A stretch of DNA of 64,000 nt from UMGS1889 sp964540575 (GTDB lineage: Bacteria > Bacillota > Clostridia > Oscillospirales > Ruminococcaceae), in contig CAZINI010000006.1 of assembly GCA_964540575.1 (NCBI GenBank), positions 1 to 64,000 on the forward strand. The letters run 5' to 3'. Within the stretch, counting starts at the first letter, position 1. Every line of letters begins with the position of its first letter. Of this stretch, positions 1 to 8,961 are shown piece after piece. The position numbers and the translations under genes were made by a program. A model generated the notes under the pieces. The model was not told the DNA's origin, did not search any database, and saw only the letters and a program-made list of their open reading frames with translations.

Positions 1-8
1 GATTTTCA

Positions 9-33
9 GCCAATAACTGCCCGGTGGGCAGTT
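9..33 (-). terminator. Hairpin downstream of the GH31 gene
   Basis: A strong inverted repeat (CAATAACTGCCC / GGGCAGTTATTG around a GTG-type loop) lies just past the stop of the leftward glycosidase gene. There is no long T-run on the minus strand, so efficient intrinsic termination is only inferred. Confidence 0.5.
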
Positions 34-45
34 ATTGAGTACGCA

Positions 46-2115
46 CTATTTTATATCCGCCGCAAGCTCCATATCGGGAGCACTTGCACGGACGTTAATA
101 TCTCTGTTTTCCTTGATAACGGTTATGGTAATGTAATTGTTCTGATTGTAATAATCCTTGGATTCGCCGTCATCGGAATACATAAGATAGTTTGCCTTAT
201 AATCCAGATAGCCCAGAAGAGTAAGCTTCTTCATATCAAGCTCTGCAGTGGAATCGGCAGCGTCTGCCAGCGGGATAAAATGTCCCTTTCTGATGAAGAA
301 CACCAGCTCCTCAAGCTCGCAGCTGATATAGCTGTGACCCTTGGGCATTATCCGTGTTTCGTAAGAGCCGTCGGGGAGGAACTTTACTCTGAGCATTTCC
401 TCGGGGAGATATACACAGCGTCCTCTTGCGTTCTGCTCGTAAACGGGTGCTATCATAACCGAATTTCCCACCATAAGCTGATCCTCCACCCCAGCGGCAA
501 AGCTGTCCTCGGGGAAATCGAAGGAAAGCGGACGGAAATACATATCATCATTCAGCACTGCTTTTACAAATTCACTGTAAAGATAGGGAAGAAGCCTGTA
601 TCTCAGGCGGATAATATTTGCAAAGTCTGCCGAATTCTTGAAACGGTAGACCTCCTGATCTCTTGTTCCTGCGGCGGAATGGTTACGCATAAGAGGGGTG
701 AAAACGGCGAACTCCAGCCATCTCATCAGCAGGTCGGGAGTGGTGTCGTTTCCGAAGCCGCCTACGTCCGAGCCTGTATAGAGAAAACCGCACATATTCA
801 GCGAGGGCATCTGCTTGATGCTCATGAGCAGGTGCGACCACCAGGAGCAGTTATCACCCGTCCAGATGCCGCTGTAACGGTGCATTCCGATATATGACGA
901 GCGGGAGATCATAAGCATTCTCTTACCCGGTTCAAACCGCTCGAACGCTTCCGAAGCCGCCTTTGTCATATTCATTCCGTAAAGATTATGAAGCTTGGAA
1001 TGGGGTACCTTCTGTCCGTCAACGGTGTGATAGAAACGGTCGTAGTCCTTGACATTGTTGGAAATTCCCGCAACGGTGCCCGTCAGCTCAAAGAAGCTGT
1101 CAATGCCGAGATTTTCACCTCTCAGGCTGTCAACACGCTCCATAGCTTCCTTCAGTCCCTCCTCGGAATAGAAGATAGCGGGCTCGTTCATATCGTTCCA
1201 GAAGCCGTCAATTCCAAGATCGGTCAGACGGCGGTATTTTTCGCCGAACCATTTTCTTGTTTCGGGCATAAAGAAATCGGGGAAATGTGTGCGTCCCGGC
1301 CATACGCCCGCAACGAAATCCGAACCGTCCTCACGCTTGCAGAAATAGCCGTTTTCCACGCCCTCACGGTAAACGTCGTAGTTTTCGTCTATTTTCACGC
1401 CTGCGTCGATTATGGGGACGAGGTGGATATTCTTATCTTTCATCTCGGAAACAAATTTATCAAATTCGGGGAACTTTACGCTGTCCACCGTAAAATCCCT
1501 GTAACCGTCCATATAGTCAATATCCATATAAACAGCGTCAAGGGGGATACCCGCCGAACGGTGATTATCGGCGATCTCTCTTATTTCGTCAGCGGACTTG
1601 TAGCCCCATCTGCTCTGCTGATAGCCGAAAGCCCACAGGGGAGGGATATAGCTCTTGCCGATAAGCTGGCGGAACTCTCTCACAACGGTGTTTATATCGT
1701 CCGCTGCAATAAAGTAGATGACAGCATCTGTGCTGTGAATGTTAATGGTCATAACATCCGGATCGGTATAGCCAATATCAAAGTGAATGTAAGCGGGAGT
1801 GTCGATAAATATCCCGAAATGCTCACAGCCCGAAACGGCTACAAAGTTGTGTGAGCCGTAAAGAGCGGTCTTGTTTTCCGTGTGAACGCAGTCGTCGCTG
1901 TTTTTGGCTTCGTAGTGCCAGCCACGCTTGTTGATGCCTCTGTTTGCTTCGCCCAGACCGTAAACAATGTCCCTTTCGCAAAGGGGGCAGGTGAGTGTTA
2001 TCCTGTCATCCAAAGTGAAGGTTCCGAAAACAGGCAGGCTGCCCGATTCGTTGGATAGATTGAGTGCAGCTGCACCTGTGTTCATGGGGCTGCCGAAAAT
2101 GTATTTCTTTATCAT
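46..2115 (-). CDS. Glycoside hydrolase family 31 (alpha-glucosidase/alpha-xylosidase type)
   Basis: This 689-residue protein is a GH31 retaining glycosidase, expected to release alpha-linked glucose or xylose from oligosaccharides. The catalytic nucleophile motif GFWNDMNEPAIF gives Asp at about 308, and WTGDNCSWW gives the acid/base Asp at about 421; GVWPGRTHFPDF is a further family signature. There is no signal peptide, so it probably acts in the cytoplasm on imported sugars. An upstream in-frame start exists, but ATG at 2115 follows an AAAGGA ribosome site and is preferred. The gene stands alone and faces left. Substrate (maltose-like versus xylosylated) cannot be decided from sequence. Confidence 0.93.
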   Translation of the reverse strand: MIKKYIFGSPMNTGAAALNLSNESGSLPVFGTFTLDDRITLTCPLCERDIVYGLGEANRGINKRGWHYEAKNSDDCVHTENKTALYGSHNFVAVSGCEHFGIFIDTPAYIHFDIGYTDPDVMTINIHSTDAVIYFIAADDINTVVREFRQLIGKSYIPPLWAFGYQQSRWGYKSADEIREIADNHRSAGIPLDAVYMDIDYMDGYRDFTVDSVKFPEFDKFVSEMKDKNIHLVPIIDAGVKIDENYDVYREGVENGYFCKREDGSDFVAGVWPGRTHFPDFFMPETRKWFGEKYRRLTDLGIDGFWNDMNEPAIFYSEEGLKEAMERVDSLRGENLGIDSFFELTGTVAGISNNVKDYDRFYHTVDGQKVPHSKLHNLYGMNMTKAASEAFERFEPGKRMLMISRSSYIGMHRYSGIWTGDNCSWWSHLLMSIKQMPSLNMCGFLYTGSDVGGFGNDTTPDLLMRWLEFAVFTPLMRNHSAAGTRDQEVYRFKNSADFANIIRLRYRLLPYLYSEFVKAVLNDDMYFRPLSFDFPEDSFAAGVEDQLMVGNSVMIAPVYEQNARGRCVYLPEEMLRVKFLPDGSYETRIMPKGHSYISCELEELVFFIRKGHFIPLADAADSTAELDMKKLTLLGYLDYKANYLMYSDDGESKDYYNQNNYITITVIKENRDINVRASAPDMELAADIK

Positions 2116-2363
2116 AATGTATCGTCCTTTCAAATGTCCTGTTCCCTGATAATGAATATTGACGTATCTAAGTATAATATTCCGAGAATATATATTCCGA
2201 GAAGTGCTTTTTGATTTCACAAGTGTAGTATATCAGCAGTTGGGGCGTTATTCAACAACTCATTTTATCCGCACTAAGAACAATTTTTGAAATTCGGGGG
2301 CTTGGATAGAAAAAAAGCATCGCATTTTCCCGAAACTTGGTGAAGATTACCTATCGTATGAGG

Positions 2364-2375
2364 GAAAACGTTTTC
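2364..2375. promoter_or_regulatory. Palindromic operator candidate (LacI/CcpA-like)
   Basis: GAAAACGTTTTC is a perfect 12-bp palindrome with a central CG, the form of LacI-family operators. It lies about 250 bp upstream of the GH31 start, which would fit sugar control, but no regulator gene is adjacent. Confidence 0.4.
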
Positions 2376-2519
2376 GATAAACAGAAAAAGAAAACGGGGA
2401 AGAACCCCATTAATGGAAATACTGTTTAATGTATAATTCGTATTAGCTTGACCCGAAAACAGGCAGGATTTACTCGCCTAACACTAATGCTATGGTGGAT
2501 ATGGGCAGCGGTGCGGGGG

Positions 2520-2547
2520 TTGACAAATCGGGAGAAAGTGGTATAAT
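2520..2547 (+). promoter_or_regulatory. Sigma-A promoter of the toxin-like gene
   Basis: TTGACA, a 16-bp spacer and TATAAT, a near-perfect vegetative promoter placed inside the apparent remnant of a longer reading frame and 22 bp before the chosen ATG. Confidence 0.8.
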
Positions 2548-2569
2548 AGAGGTAGGAAGTGAAAATAAT

Positions 2570-2998
2570 ATGAATGCTTTGATGCGTAAATCAAAACCTG
2601 TTGGTTACATTGAGCCAATGCCCAAAAAGCAATTGCAACGCATTGTTAAGGCATTCAAATCTAATGGCGGAATAATTGTTATGGACGAAGCCACTGACCA
2701 ATATTTAAAGTCAAAAAATGCAGAAGGAATTACTTATGACAGCAAAACAATACTGCTTAGGCAAAATCCTTCAAGAGCAAGCGTTTTTGAAGAGCTTATT
2801 CATTCAGCTCAATTTCGAAAAAATGAGAATGATGGCTCACCAAAAAGCAGATTGAAATGTGAAATTTCTGCACAGAAGAAATTGATTAAAAATGCCAAGG
2901 CATATAAACTTACAGAAGCTGAGATCGTCCAGACTCAAAAAGCTTTGGCTGCGTATGAAAAAGCTTTGAGTGAGTATTATAAAAACGGAGGTGTTTGA
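2570..2998 (+). CDS. Putative metallopeptidase-like toxin domain protein
   Basis: 142 residues, starting at ATG 2570 behind its own promoter and an AGGAAG site; an upstream in-frame ATG at 2492 overlaps the promoter and is not preferred. The segment FEELIHSAQF (Glu75, His78, Gln81) followed by a helical tail rich in Lys resembles the zinc-binding helix of small metallopeptidase toxin domains found at the C-termini of polymorphic toxins. It has no signal peptide. The open frame continues upstream of the start, so it is probably a detached toxin C-terminus now expressed alone. It is followed after 2 bp by a small gene that could be its immunity partner. The family assignment is from memory of the motif and is tentative. 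Confidence 0.55.
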   Translation: MNALMRKSKPVGYIEPMPKKQLQRIVKAFKSNGGIIVMDEATDQYLKSKNAEGITYDSKTILLRQNPSRASVFEELIHSAQFRKNENDGSPKSRLKCEISAQKKLIKNAKAYKLTEAEIVQTQKALAAYEKALSEYYKNGGV

Positions 2999-3000
2999 TT

Positions 3001-3234
3001 ATGTTAAAAGTGATCGATGTTTTCCCAATTGGCGATATGCTTTCTGTTACTTTGGAAGGTCCATGTAACGATTTAAAAAACGGAAGTAAGCTTATTGACG
3101 GAAAAGGAAATACTATCAATGTTATTTCTGTTGCTATGATACGCAACGATAATCCTGCTGACATATTTAAAAGCACAACCGTTATGGTTAAATCTTGTCA
3201 GCTTCAAAAAGGTACTGAACTTTCAATTGCATAA
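3001..3234 (+). CDS. Small beta-rich protein, possible immunity partner
   Basis: 77 residues with alternating beta-strand character (MLKVIDVFPIGDMLSVTLEG at the start), no signal peptide and no membrane segment. ATG 3001 follows GGAGG and lies 2 bp after the stop of the toxin-like gene, so the two are translationally coupled. A small acidic-to-neutral protein directly downstream of a toxin domain is the usual place of an immunity gene; that is the only basis for the suggestion. The fold could also resemble the beta-barrel domain of translation factors. Confidence 0.55.
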   Translation: MLKVIDVFPIGDMLSVTLEGPCNDLKNGSKLIDGKGNTINVISVAMIRNDNPADIFKSTTVMVKSCQLQKGTELSIA

Positions 3235-3240
3235 TTTCAC

Positions 3241-3282
3241 AAGCGTTCCGCTCTTCACCGAGAGCAGGACGCTTTTTTATTA
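3241..3282 (+). terminator. Intrinsic terminator after the toxin/immunity-like pair
   Basis: AGCGTTCCGCTCT pairs with AGAGCAGGACGCT, followed by TTTTTTATT on the plus strand. It separates this pair from the convergent thi operon. Confidence 0.8.
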
Positions 3283-3328
3283 CCCAAAGTCTTACCGCCT
3301 GCGGGCATAGCACTTTTATGTGCTTATT

Positions 3329-3958
3329 TCAAAGCATTTCGCACAGCTTTTTCAGCTTTTCGGCAGCCGACAAAATATCATCTTCGGCAAGTATTCCCGA
3401 AATGACCGCCGCACCCTTTATCCCCGAACCGCAAAGGCGGGAAATGTTGCCTGCATTTATACCGCCGATAGCACAGACGGGGATCTTTACAGCTTCGCAC
3501 ACCGCCCTCAGTTCGGACAGTTCCAGCGGCTTTGCGTCGGATTTTGTGGACGAACCGAACACCGCTCCCACACCCAGATAGTCCGCTCCGTCAGCCTCTG
3601 CCGCCAACGCTTCACGGACGTTGTGTGCGGTGGCACCGACAATTTTTTCGTCCCCCAGAATACGCCGTGCGTCCTTTACGGACATATCATCAAGCCCGAC
3701 ATGAACGCCGTCCGCACCCACTTTTGCGGCAATGTCCGCACGGTCGTTGATTATAAGCGGGACGTCGTGCTTTCTGCATACGGACAGCATTCGCTCTGCA
3801 TTTTCCGTAAATTCCTCGTCCGACATATTTTTTTCACGAAGCTGAACAAGGGTCACGCCCCCGAGAATAGCCTGCTCCACGCAGCTTTCAAGGGTCTGTC
3901 CGTCTTTCAGCCAAGTGCGGTCGGTCACAAGGTAAAGTTTCGGGTCAAAGCTGTTCAA
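3329..3958 (-). CDS. thiE: Thiamine-phosphate synthase ThiE
   Basis: 209 residues, full length for ThiE, which joins HMP-PP and thiazole phosphate to make thiamine phosphate. It is a TIM barrel with the signatures TLVQLREKN near residue 36, ADGVHVGLDD near 82, GVGAVFGSSTK near 128 and the phosphate-binding AIGGI near 162. It is the last gene of the leftward operon thiC-thiW-thiM-thiE and overlaps the end of thiM by 4 bp, so it is translationally coupled. Expression is expected to follow the TPP riboswitch at the operon head. Confidence 0.95.
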   Translation of the reverse strand: MNSFDPKLYLVTDRTWLKDGQTLESCVEQAILGGVTLVQLREKNMSDEEFTENAERMLSVCRKHDVPLIINDRADIAAKVGADGVHVGLDDMSVKDARRILGDEKIVGATAHNVREALAAEADGADYLGVGAVFGSSTKSDAKPLELSELRAVCEAVKIPVCAIGGINAGNISRLCGSGIKGAAVISGILAEDDILSAAEKLKKLCEML

Positions 3959-4746
3959 ATCGGCTGCTCCTTTCGGTTTATTCGACTGATATTGTCAATG
4001 AGATAGACCCCGGCGGAGGCAGTTCCCGAACCGTTACGCTCCGCCATACGGAAAGCGTCCTCGCCGCATTTCCCGAATGTGCGGACAGTTAATGCACAGA
4101 CTTCGGCGGGATTTTCCCGTGAAACGGTCAGGGCGGCACAAACAAGGCTTGTGAGCATGCAGCCCGTTCCCGTTATCATCTTCATTTGGGGAACGCCGCT
4201 TTTTTCGGTGAATATTGTCTTTCCATCGGTGATATAGTCGGTTTCGCCCGTCATAACGATGACTGAACCCGTTTTCTTGTTTGCGGAAATAACTGTTTCA
4301 CGGGAAATATCCTCGGAAACGGCATCTGCCGAATCAACGCCTTTTTCGGTCGTCCCAAGTCCGCATACGGCGGATATTTCCGAAAAATTTCCCCGAATAG
4401 CGGTTATCGCTCCCGTTGACAGCAGCTTTTCCGCCGCATTTCTGCGAAATTCGGAAATGCCTGCACCTACGGGGTCAAGGACGGTCGGGATATGCTTTTT
4501 CGCCGCTGCTTCTGCGGACAGCAGCATGGCGTTCAGCTTTTCGGGGGACAGCATGCCGAGGTTCAGCACCAGCCCGTCCGAGTGTGCGGTTATCTCTGCC
4601 GTTTCGAGGGCACAGTCAGCCATAATGGGAGATGCACCGCAGGCAAGCAGAATGTTCGCACATTGGTTTATTGTGACATAGTTTGTGATGCAGTGTATCA
4701 GCGGAGATCTTTCCGCAATTTTTTCAAACAGTTCTTTGGTATTCAT
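3955..4746 (-). CDS. thiM: Hydroxyethylthiazole kinase ThiM
   Basis: 263 residues, normal for ThiM, the ribokinase-fold enzyme that phosphorylates salvaged hydroxyethylthiazole. Signatures include PLIHCITNYVT near the N-terminus, VLDPVGAG near residue 90 and the anion-hole/catalytic region ITGTGCMLTSL near 190. It overlaps both thiW upstream and thiE downstream by 4 bp. No thiazole biosynthesis genes (thiG, thiH, thiS) are in the window, so here the thiazole moiety appears to be obtained by salvage. Confidence 0.95.
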   Translation of the reverse strand: MNTKELFEKIAERSPLIHCITNYVTINQCANILLACGASPIMADCALETAEITAHSDGLVLNLGMLSPEKLNAMLLSAEAAAKKHIPTVLDPVGAGISEFRRNAAEKLLSTGAITAIRGNFSEISAVCGLGTTEKGVDSADAVSEDISRETVISANKKTGSVIVMTGETDYITDGKTIFTEKSGVPQMKMITGTGCMLTSLVCAALTVSRENPAEVCALTVRTFGKCGEDAFRMAERNGSGTASAGVYLIDNISRINRKEQPI

Positions 4747-5261
4747 TGATCGGTTCTCATACTCTTTTCAAACATATCCAGCAGTCCCGCTTTTTTGAAT
4801 GCAGTCACGAAAACAATGGCAATTATCGTACCTCCAAGGCTGCTTATACCGAATGGGATAACGTATGTAAACAGTGCAGCCTCCTTGCCCATTACAAGTG
4901 TCGCAATAGGGAAGCAGAGCATTGCTCCGATAAGTCCCGTGCCGACAACCTCACCTATATAGGCAAGGGGCAGCTTCTTGAACTTTTGATACAGGAAGCC
5001 GCAGAGGAAAGCCCCGCACATACTTCCGGGGAATGCCAGCAGTGAGCCTGTTCCCAGAATATTTCGGATAAGGCTGGTGACAAACGCTGCACCCATTCCG
5101 TACCACGGTCCGAGGAACACACCGCAAAGTACGTTCACAAGGTGCTGAACGGGGAAGCACTTCGATGCTCCCACGGGTATCGACAGCGGTGAGCATACTA
5201 CTGTAACTGCACAGAGAAGTGCGGCGGCGACTAGCTTTTTCAGTTCGGTTTTTCTTTTCAT
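4743..5261 (-). CDS. thiW: ECF transporter S component ThiW (thiazole/thiamine precursor uptake)
   Basis: 172 residues with about five hydrophobic helices, the size and character of an energy-coupling-factor S subunit. The N-terminal SIPVGASKCFPVQHLVNVL and GMGAAFVTSLIRNILGTGS segments match the ThiW family, known to be riboswitch-controlled and linked to thiM. It would deliver the thiazole precursor to ThiM. The shared ECF module (EcfA1, EcfA2, EcfT) is not in this window. It is 195 bp downstream of thiC, the largest gap in the operon; I see no second TPP element in that gap. Confidence 0.9.
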   Translation of the reverse strand: MKRKTELKKLVAAALLCAVTVVCSPLSIPVGASKCFPVQHLVNVLCGVFLGPWYGMGAAFVTSLIRNILGTGSLLAFPGSMCGAFLCGFLYQKFKKLPLAYIGEVVGTGLIGAMLCFPIATLVMGKEAALFTYVIPFGISSLGGTIIAIVFVTAFKKAGLLDMFEKSMRTDQ

Positions 5262-5456
5262 TTCGGTAACGTCCTTTCGTTTTATCTGTCCGATTTATGG
5301 GACATTACCGCAGAGCTGTCCCGTCAAAATATCGCACAGACTGATATTCTAACGGTCGATACTCAAAAGTATCCTCTCACTCCGAAACACGGATTCCCTC
5401 GCAATTAATTTAGCCGAAACGGAGCTCCCCGCCCGGCATATCAAAAGGCAAGACAG

Positions 5457-6767
5457 TTATTTTTCCGAGCAGAATTTAACCTCTTTGCCTTCTAATATCA
5501 TATTTGTAGTTCTCATGGCACACATTTTTCCGCACATGGAACAGGTATGCCTGTCGGCAGGCGGTGTGGACTCGAAATAGCGGCGAGCCTTGTCGGGGTC
5601 GATGGCATAGGAGAACATTTCCTCCCAGTCCACACGGCGGCGGGCGTCGCTCATTTTGTTGTCTATGTCCCGTGCACCCTTGACGCCTTTGGCAATATCG
5701 GCGGCATGGGCAGCTATCTTTGAAGCAACGATTCCCTCACGAACATCGTCAATATCGGGCAGACGGAGATGCTCGGCGGGGGTGACATAGCAGAGGAAAT
5801 CCGCACCGTTTGCCGCTGCAATCGCTCCGCCTATTGCCGAAGTGATATGGTCATATCCGGGGGCAATATCGGTCACAAGAGGCCCCAGCACATAGAATGG
5901 TGCATTGTGGCAGATACGCTTTTGCAGGGTCATATTTGCGGCGATCTCGTTCATTGCCATATGTCCGGGACCCTCCACCATGACCTGAACGTCACGTTCC
6001 CATGCACGCTTTGTCAATGCACCCAGCTCGATAAGCTCGCTTATCTGTCCAGCATCGGTGCTGTCATCTATTGACCCGGGACGAAGTGCATCTCCCAGAC
6101 TGATAGTAACATCATATTCACGGAGAATGTCAAGCACCTCATCATAATGCTCGTAGAATGGGTTTTCGTTTCCCGTCATTTCCATCCATGCAAACAGCAG
6201 AGAACCGCCTCGGGACACAATATTCGTCAGCCGCTTGTCCCGCTTGAAGCATTCCACCGCCCGCTTGTTTATGCCCGCATGAATGGTCATAAAGTCAACG
6301 CCCTCTTCCGCATGTGCCCTTACGACCTTCAGAAAATCCTCGGCGGTAATGTCAAGGAGATCCTTTTCCAGATAGCCGATGGCATCATACATGGGTACGG
6401 TTCCAATCATTGCGGGGGACATATCTATCAGCTGACGGCGGAATGTTTTTGTCTTGCCGTAGTTGGACAGATCCATTATCGCCTCACAGCCGAATTTTAT
6501 CGCCATTCTGACCTTTTCAAACTCTGTGTCATAGTTCTTGCAGTCGCCCGAAATGCCCAGATTTACGTTGATCTTTGTTCTCAGACCCTGCCCTATTCCC
6601 TCGGGGGACAGTGAGGTGTGACGGATATTTGCGGGGATAGCCACCGTTCCCTCAGCGACTCTCTCCAATATTATTTCGGGAGATAAGCCTTCCTTTTCGG
6701 CAACGGCTTTCATCTGCGGCGTGATAATGCCCTTTTTTGCGGCTTCCATCTGAGTTTTGTATTCCAA
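5457..6767 (-). CDS. thiC: Phosphomethylpyrimidine synthase ThiC
   Basis: 436 residues, the length of the short (non-extended) bacterial ThiC that converts AIR into HMP-P by radical SAM chemistry. The C-terminal CSMCGKMCAMR motif supplies the three cysteines that bind the 4Fe-4S cluster. I place the start at TTG 6767, read LEYKTQMEAAKKG, because an AAAGGA site sits 9 bp before it; a longer in-frame start would begin within the leader. It is the first gene behind the TPP riboswitch. Together with ThiE, ThiM and ThiW it gives pyrimidine synthesis plus thiazole salvage. Confidence 0.95.
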   Translation of the reverse strand: MEYKTQMEAAKKGIITPQMKAVAEKEGLSPEIILERVAEGTVAIPANIRHTSLSPEGIGQGLRTKINVNLGISGDCKNYDTEFEKVRMAIKFGCEAIMDLSNYGKTKTFRRQLIDMSPAMIGTVPMYDAIGYLEKDLLDITAEDFLKVVRAHAEEGVDFMTIHAGINKRAVECFKRDKRLTNIVSRGGSLLFAWMEMTGNENPFYEHYDEVLDILREYDVTISLGDALRPGSIDDSTDAGQISELIELGALTKRAWERDVQVMVEGPGHMAMNEIAANMTLQKRICHNAPFYVLGPLVTDIAPGYDHITSAIGGAIAAANGADFLCYVTPAEHLRLPDIDDVREGIVASKIAAHAADIAKGVKGARDIDNKMSDARRRVDWEEMFSYAIDPDKARRYFESTPPADRHTCSMCGKMCAMRTTNMILEGKEVKFCSEK

Positions 6768-6822
6768 TGATAACAGTCCTTTCAAAAACAAAAAAAGTGC
6801 ACCCGACAAGGCACACCCGCAC

Positions 6823-6841
6823 GAAAAAGCCGCACTGCGGC
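6823..6841 (-). terminator. Riboswitch expression-platform terminator for thiC
   Basis: On the minus strand GCCGC-AGT-GCGGC is followed by TTTTT, directly downstream of the TPP aptamer and about 55 bp before thiC. A terminated transcript in TPP excess is the expected output. Confidence 0.75.
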
Positions 6842-6848
6842 ATTATTT

Positions 6849-6923
6849 CCCTACGTTGGCATTACCCAAATCAGGTCAGGTCGAAGTTTGATTACTTCCT
6901 CTCAGCCTGCACACAAGCTCCCT
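6849..6923 (-). ncRNA. TPP riboswitch (THI element)
   Basis: The minus strand carries the conserved CTGAGAGGA block, then GACCTGACCTGATTTGGGTAA and TGCCAACGTAGGG, the diagnostic core of the thiamine pyrophosphate aptamer. It lies between the promoter at 6932-6960 and the terminator at 6823-6841, so it should shut off the thi operon when TPP is plentiful. Confidence 0.96.
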
Positions 6924-6931
6924 TTTTTATT

Positions 6932-6960
6932 ATTATAGCATAATGACAGAAAACTGTCAA
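6932..6960 (-). promoter_or_regulatory. Promoter of the thiC-thiW-thiM-thiE operon
   Basis: Minus-strand TTGACA, 17-bp spacer, TATAAT: a full-consensus sigma-A promoter placing the start just before the TPP aptamer. Confidence 0.9.
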
Positions 6961-7197
6961 CTGAAATATAATTGTTAACCTTATGTAAATGAATATAAAA
7001 ACAGATAATAGAAATATGAAAATAAAAATAGAAATACTAAATTATTGATTATTTCAAATATATATCAATAACAATCAGCGAACAAGCAAAATAGTGATAA
7101 ATAACAAAAAGGCGTTTATATATCAATTCGGACGGAGAAATGCTTACATGGCATTATTTAATTCACATAAAATTTACATTTAACATTTTTGTAATGC

Positions 7198-7226
7198 TTT
7201 CATCATAATGGAAAATGTGATATACT
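7198..7226 (+). promoter_or_regulatory. Candidate promoter of the chemoreceptor-like gene
   Basis: TTTCAT, 17 bp, TATACT with TG two bases before the -10 region, about 40 bp upstream of the GTG start. The AT-rich stretch 6961-7197 upstream shows no other gene; it contains several AATAGAAAT-type motifs. Confidence 0.5.
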
Positions 7227-7264
7227 TTTATTATGTATAATTATGGGTGAAAGAGGTGAGCCGA

Positions 7265-8923
7265 GTGAAGAAAATACTGATTTCTGCGGTAACTGCACTT
7301 ATTGCGGCGGCGGTGACCTTTGCTTCTGCCGAGATAACGACAGTTACGTCCGCCGAAAAGGGTGCATCAGCTGTTGCCGAGGGTGCTGCCGCTGCTGTCA
7401 GCGAGTACGCCTGCGGGCTTTCCTCGGCTGCTTCCGAGGCTTCGGAAAACTACGCTTTCACCATTGTTCCCTACGTTGTGGGGACAAGCTTTCTGAAATA
7501 CAAAAATCAGCTTATGTCCGATAAAGAGTACATATACGATTATGTTCCCAACGGTTCTTCCGTGGGCTACCTTAATAAGCGGGATTATTCTGCCGTAAAC
7601 GCCCTGCGGACGGCTCACAGCGGCAGCATTTCCGAAGCGGAAATAACCAAGGACGGGGAACTGATAGTTGCTGTTCCCGTTCGGACGGACGGTGCTGTCA
7701 GCGGTGCACTTCTCTGCATATCCGACCTTAGCCGTGTTGAGGAGATATGCGGCGGCTTTGACGGATATGAGCTGGCTGTTTACTGCGGAAAGACTGTTGC
7801 TGTTGGGGATAAGTCCCTTAAATCGGACAGTTCATCTTCTGCCGCTTCGGGGGAATGGAAGGTCTATGCCCGTGGTGAAATGTCCCGAACACCTGCACTG
7901 ATAGGTTCGCTTTCGGCGGCACTTCTGGTGTTTGCGGGGGCATATCTCGGTATGCGGCTTGTTGAAAGGGACGGGAAGTCAAAGGAAACTGTCCCCGTCA
8001 AAACGGCTTCCGAGAAGCCATCTCCCGATTTTTCACAGCTTGCCGCAAGGATAGAGCGGCTGGGAAACGGCGATTTTTCATCTCCCGTGCCGCATATTGC
8101 CGATAAACGTTTGGAAAATTCCGTAAAAACGGCGGCGGACAGGCTTGGACGTTCGGCGGCTGTACTGAAAGAAACCGTTTCGGGGATAACCTCGGGGACA
8201 GTTCATAACAGTCTTTCGGGAGATTTCGCTTCGGTTTCTGCCGAAGCAAAGCGGGTTTCAAACGAGTTTGCGGAGTTAAAAGCTGCTGTTGAGCAGTCCC
8301 GCCGACGGATAGATGAACTGGAGCATCAGCTTTCTGCTGCCGAGAAACAAAGGGCAGCGGTCAAGCCGGTCATTGCCGTGGAAAAGCCTGTTTCTGCTGT
8401 TCCGAAGCCGATGATAAATCCTGTTCAAAAGCCCGAGCCGGTTGTTGTGAAGCCCGAAACTGTCCCGACTGCGGACAACAGCGAGCTTTTGGCACTCCGA
8501 GAAAAGCTTGGGGCTGTGTCGGGAAAACTGTCCCTTTTATCGGACAGATTATTTGCCGAGCGTGAGGACGTTTCCCTTATCGGCGGGGCTATGACGGACA
8601 TAAACAAGGCGTCCGACGGCATAAAGGGTATTGTTTCCGTCATCGAGGACGTGGCATTTCAGACAAATATGCTTGCCCTGAACGCTGCCGTTGAAGCGGC
8701 AAAGGCGGGTGAGGCAGGCTCCGGATTTGCAGTCGTTGCCGAGGAGGTAAGGCGGCTTGCTTCGGACAGCTCCAAAAATGCGGGGAACACCTCCGCTCTG
8801 CTGGGCGAATCTGCCCGTGCGGTGAAGAACGCTCAGACGGCGGTCAAGAAAGCGTCCGACGGTCTGGACGGCATTATTGGGGAGCTGGACGGTATTATTT
8901 CCGAGATAAAAACGAAAGCTTGA
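7265..8923 (+). CDS. Methyl-accepting chemotaxis-type transmembrane receptor
   Basis: 552 residues. A signal-anchor helix occupies residues 3-24, an extracytoplasmic sensor of about 170 residues follows, then a second membrane helix near residue 215 (LIGSLSAALLVFAGAYLGMR). The cytoplasmic part has a HAMP-like region and a Pro/Val-rich linker near 370-395. The C-terminal signalling hairpin carries the canonical tip AFQTNMLALNAAVEAAKAGE and GFAVVAEEVRRLAS. GTG 7265 is chosen because GAGGTGA lies just upstream. The signalling domain is short, ending about 75 residues past the tip. No che genes are nearby, so the receptor may feed a distant or non-motility pathway. Confidence 0.85.
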   Translation: MKKILISAVTALIAAAVTFASAEITTVTSAEKGASAVAEGAAAAVSEYACGLSSAASEASENYAFTIVPYVVGTSFLKYKNQLMSDKEYIYDYVPNGSSVGYLNKRDYSAVNALRTAHSGSISEAEITKDGELIVAVPVRTDGAVSGALLCISDLSRVEEICGGFDGYELAVYCGKTVAVGDKSLKSDSSSSAASGEWKVYARGEMSRTPALIGSLSAALLVFAGAYLGMRLVERDGKSKETVPVKTASEKPSPDFSQLAARIERLGNGDFSSPVPHIADKRLENSVKTAADRLGRSAAVLKETVSGITSGTVHNSLSGDFASVSAEAKRVSNEFAELKAAVEQSRRRIDELEHQLSAAEKQRAAVKPVIAVEKPVSAVPKPMINPVQKPEPVVVKPETVPTADNSELLALREKLGAVSGKLSLLSDRLFAEREDVSLIGGAMTDINKASDGIKGIVSVIEDVAFQTNMLALNAAVEAAKAGEAGSGFAVVAEEVRRLASDSSKNAGNTSALLGESARAVKNAQTAVKKASDGLDGIIGELDGIISEIKTKA

Positions 8924-8961
8924 GCTTTTTGATGTAGATTTGAATTTACGGAGGAACAAAA

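Larger units (their letters stand above)
2116..2569. other. Intergenic region with candidate operators and a toxin-gene remnant
   Basis: About 450 bp without a complete gene. Two direct copies of ATATTCCGAGAA lie at 2178-2204, close to the expected GH31 promoter. A perfect 12-bp palindrome GAAAACGTTTTC at 2364-2375 resembles a LacI-family/CcpA-type operator. From about 2447 an open frame runs into the following gene (LDPKTGRIYSPNTNAMVDMG), suggesting the 3' end of a formerly longer gene. Confidence 0.5.

Noticed and set aside
5262..5456. Second TPP riboswitch before thiW
   Set aside because: The gap has none of the conserved CTGAGAGGA or TGATTTGGGTAATGCC-type blocks.
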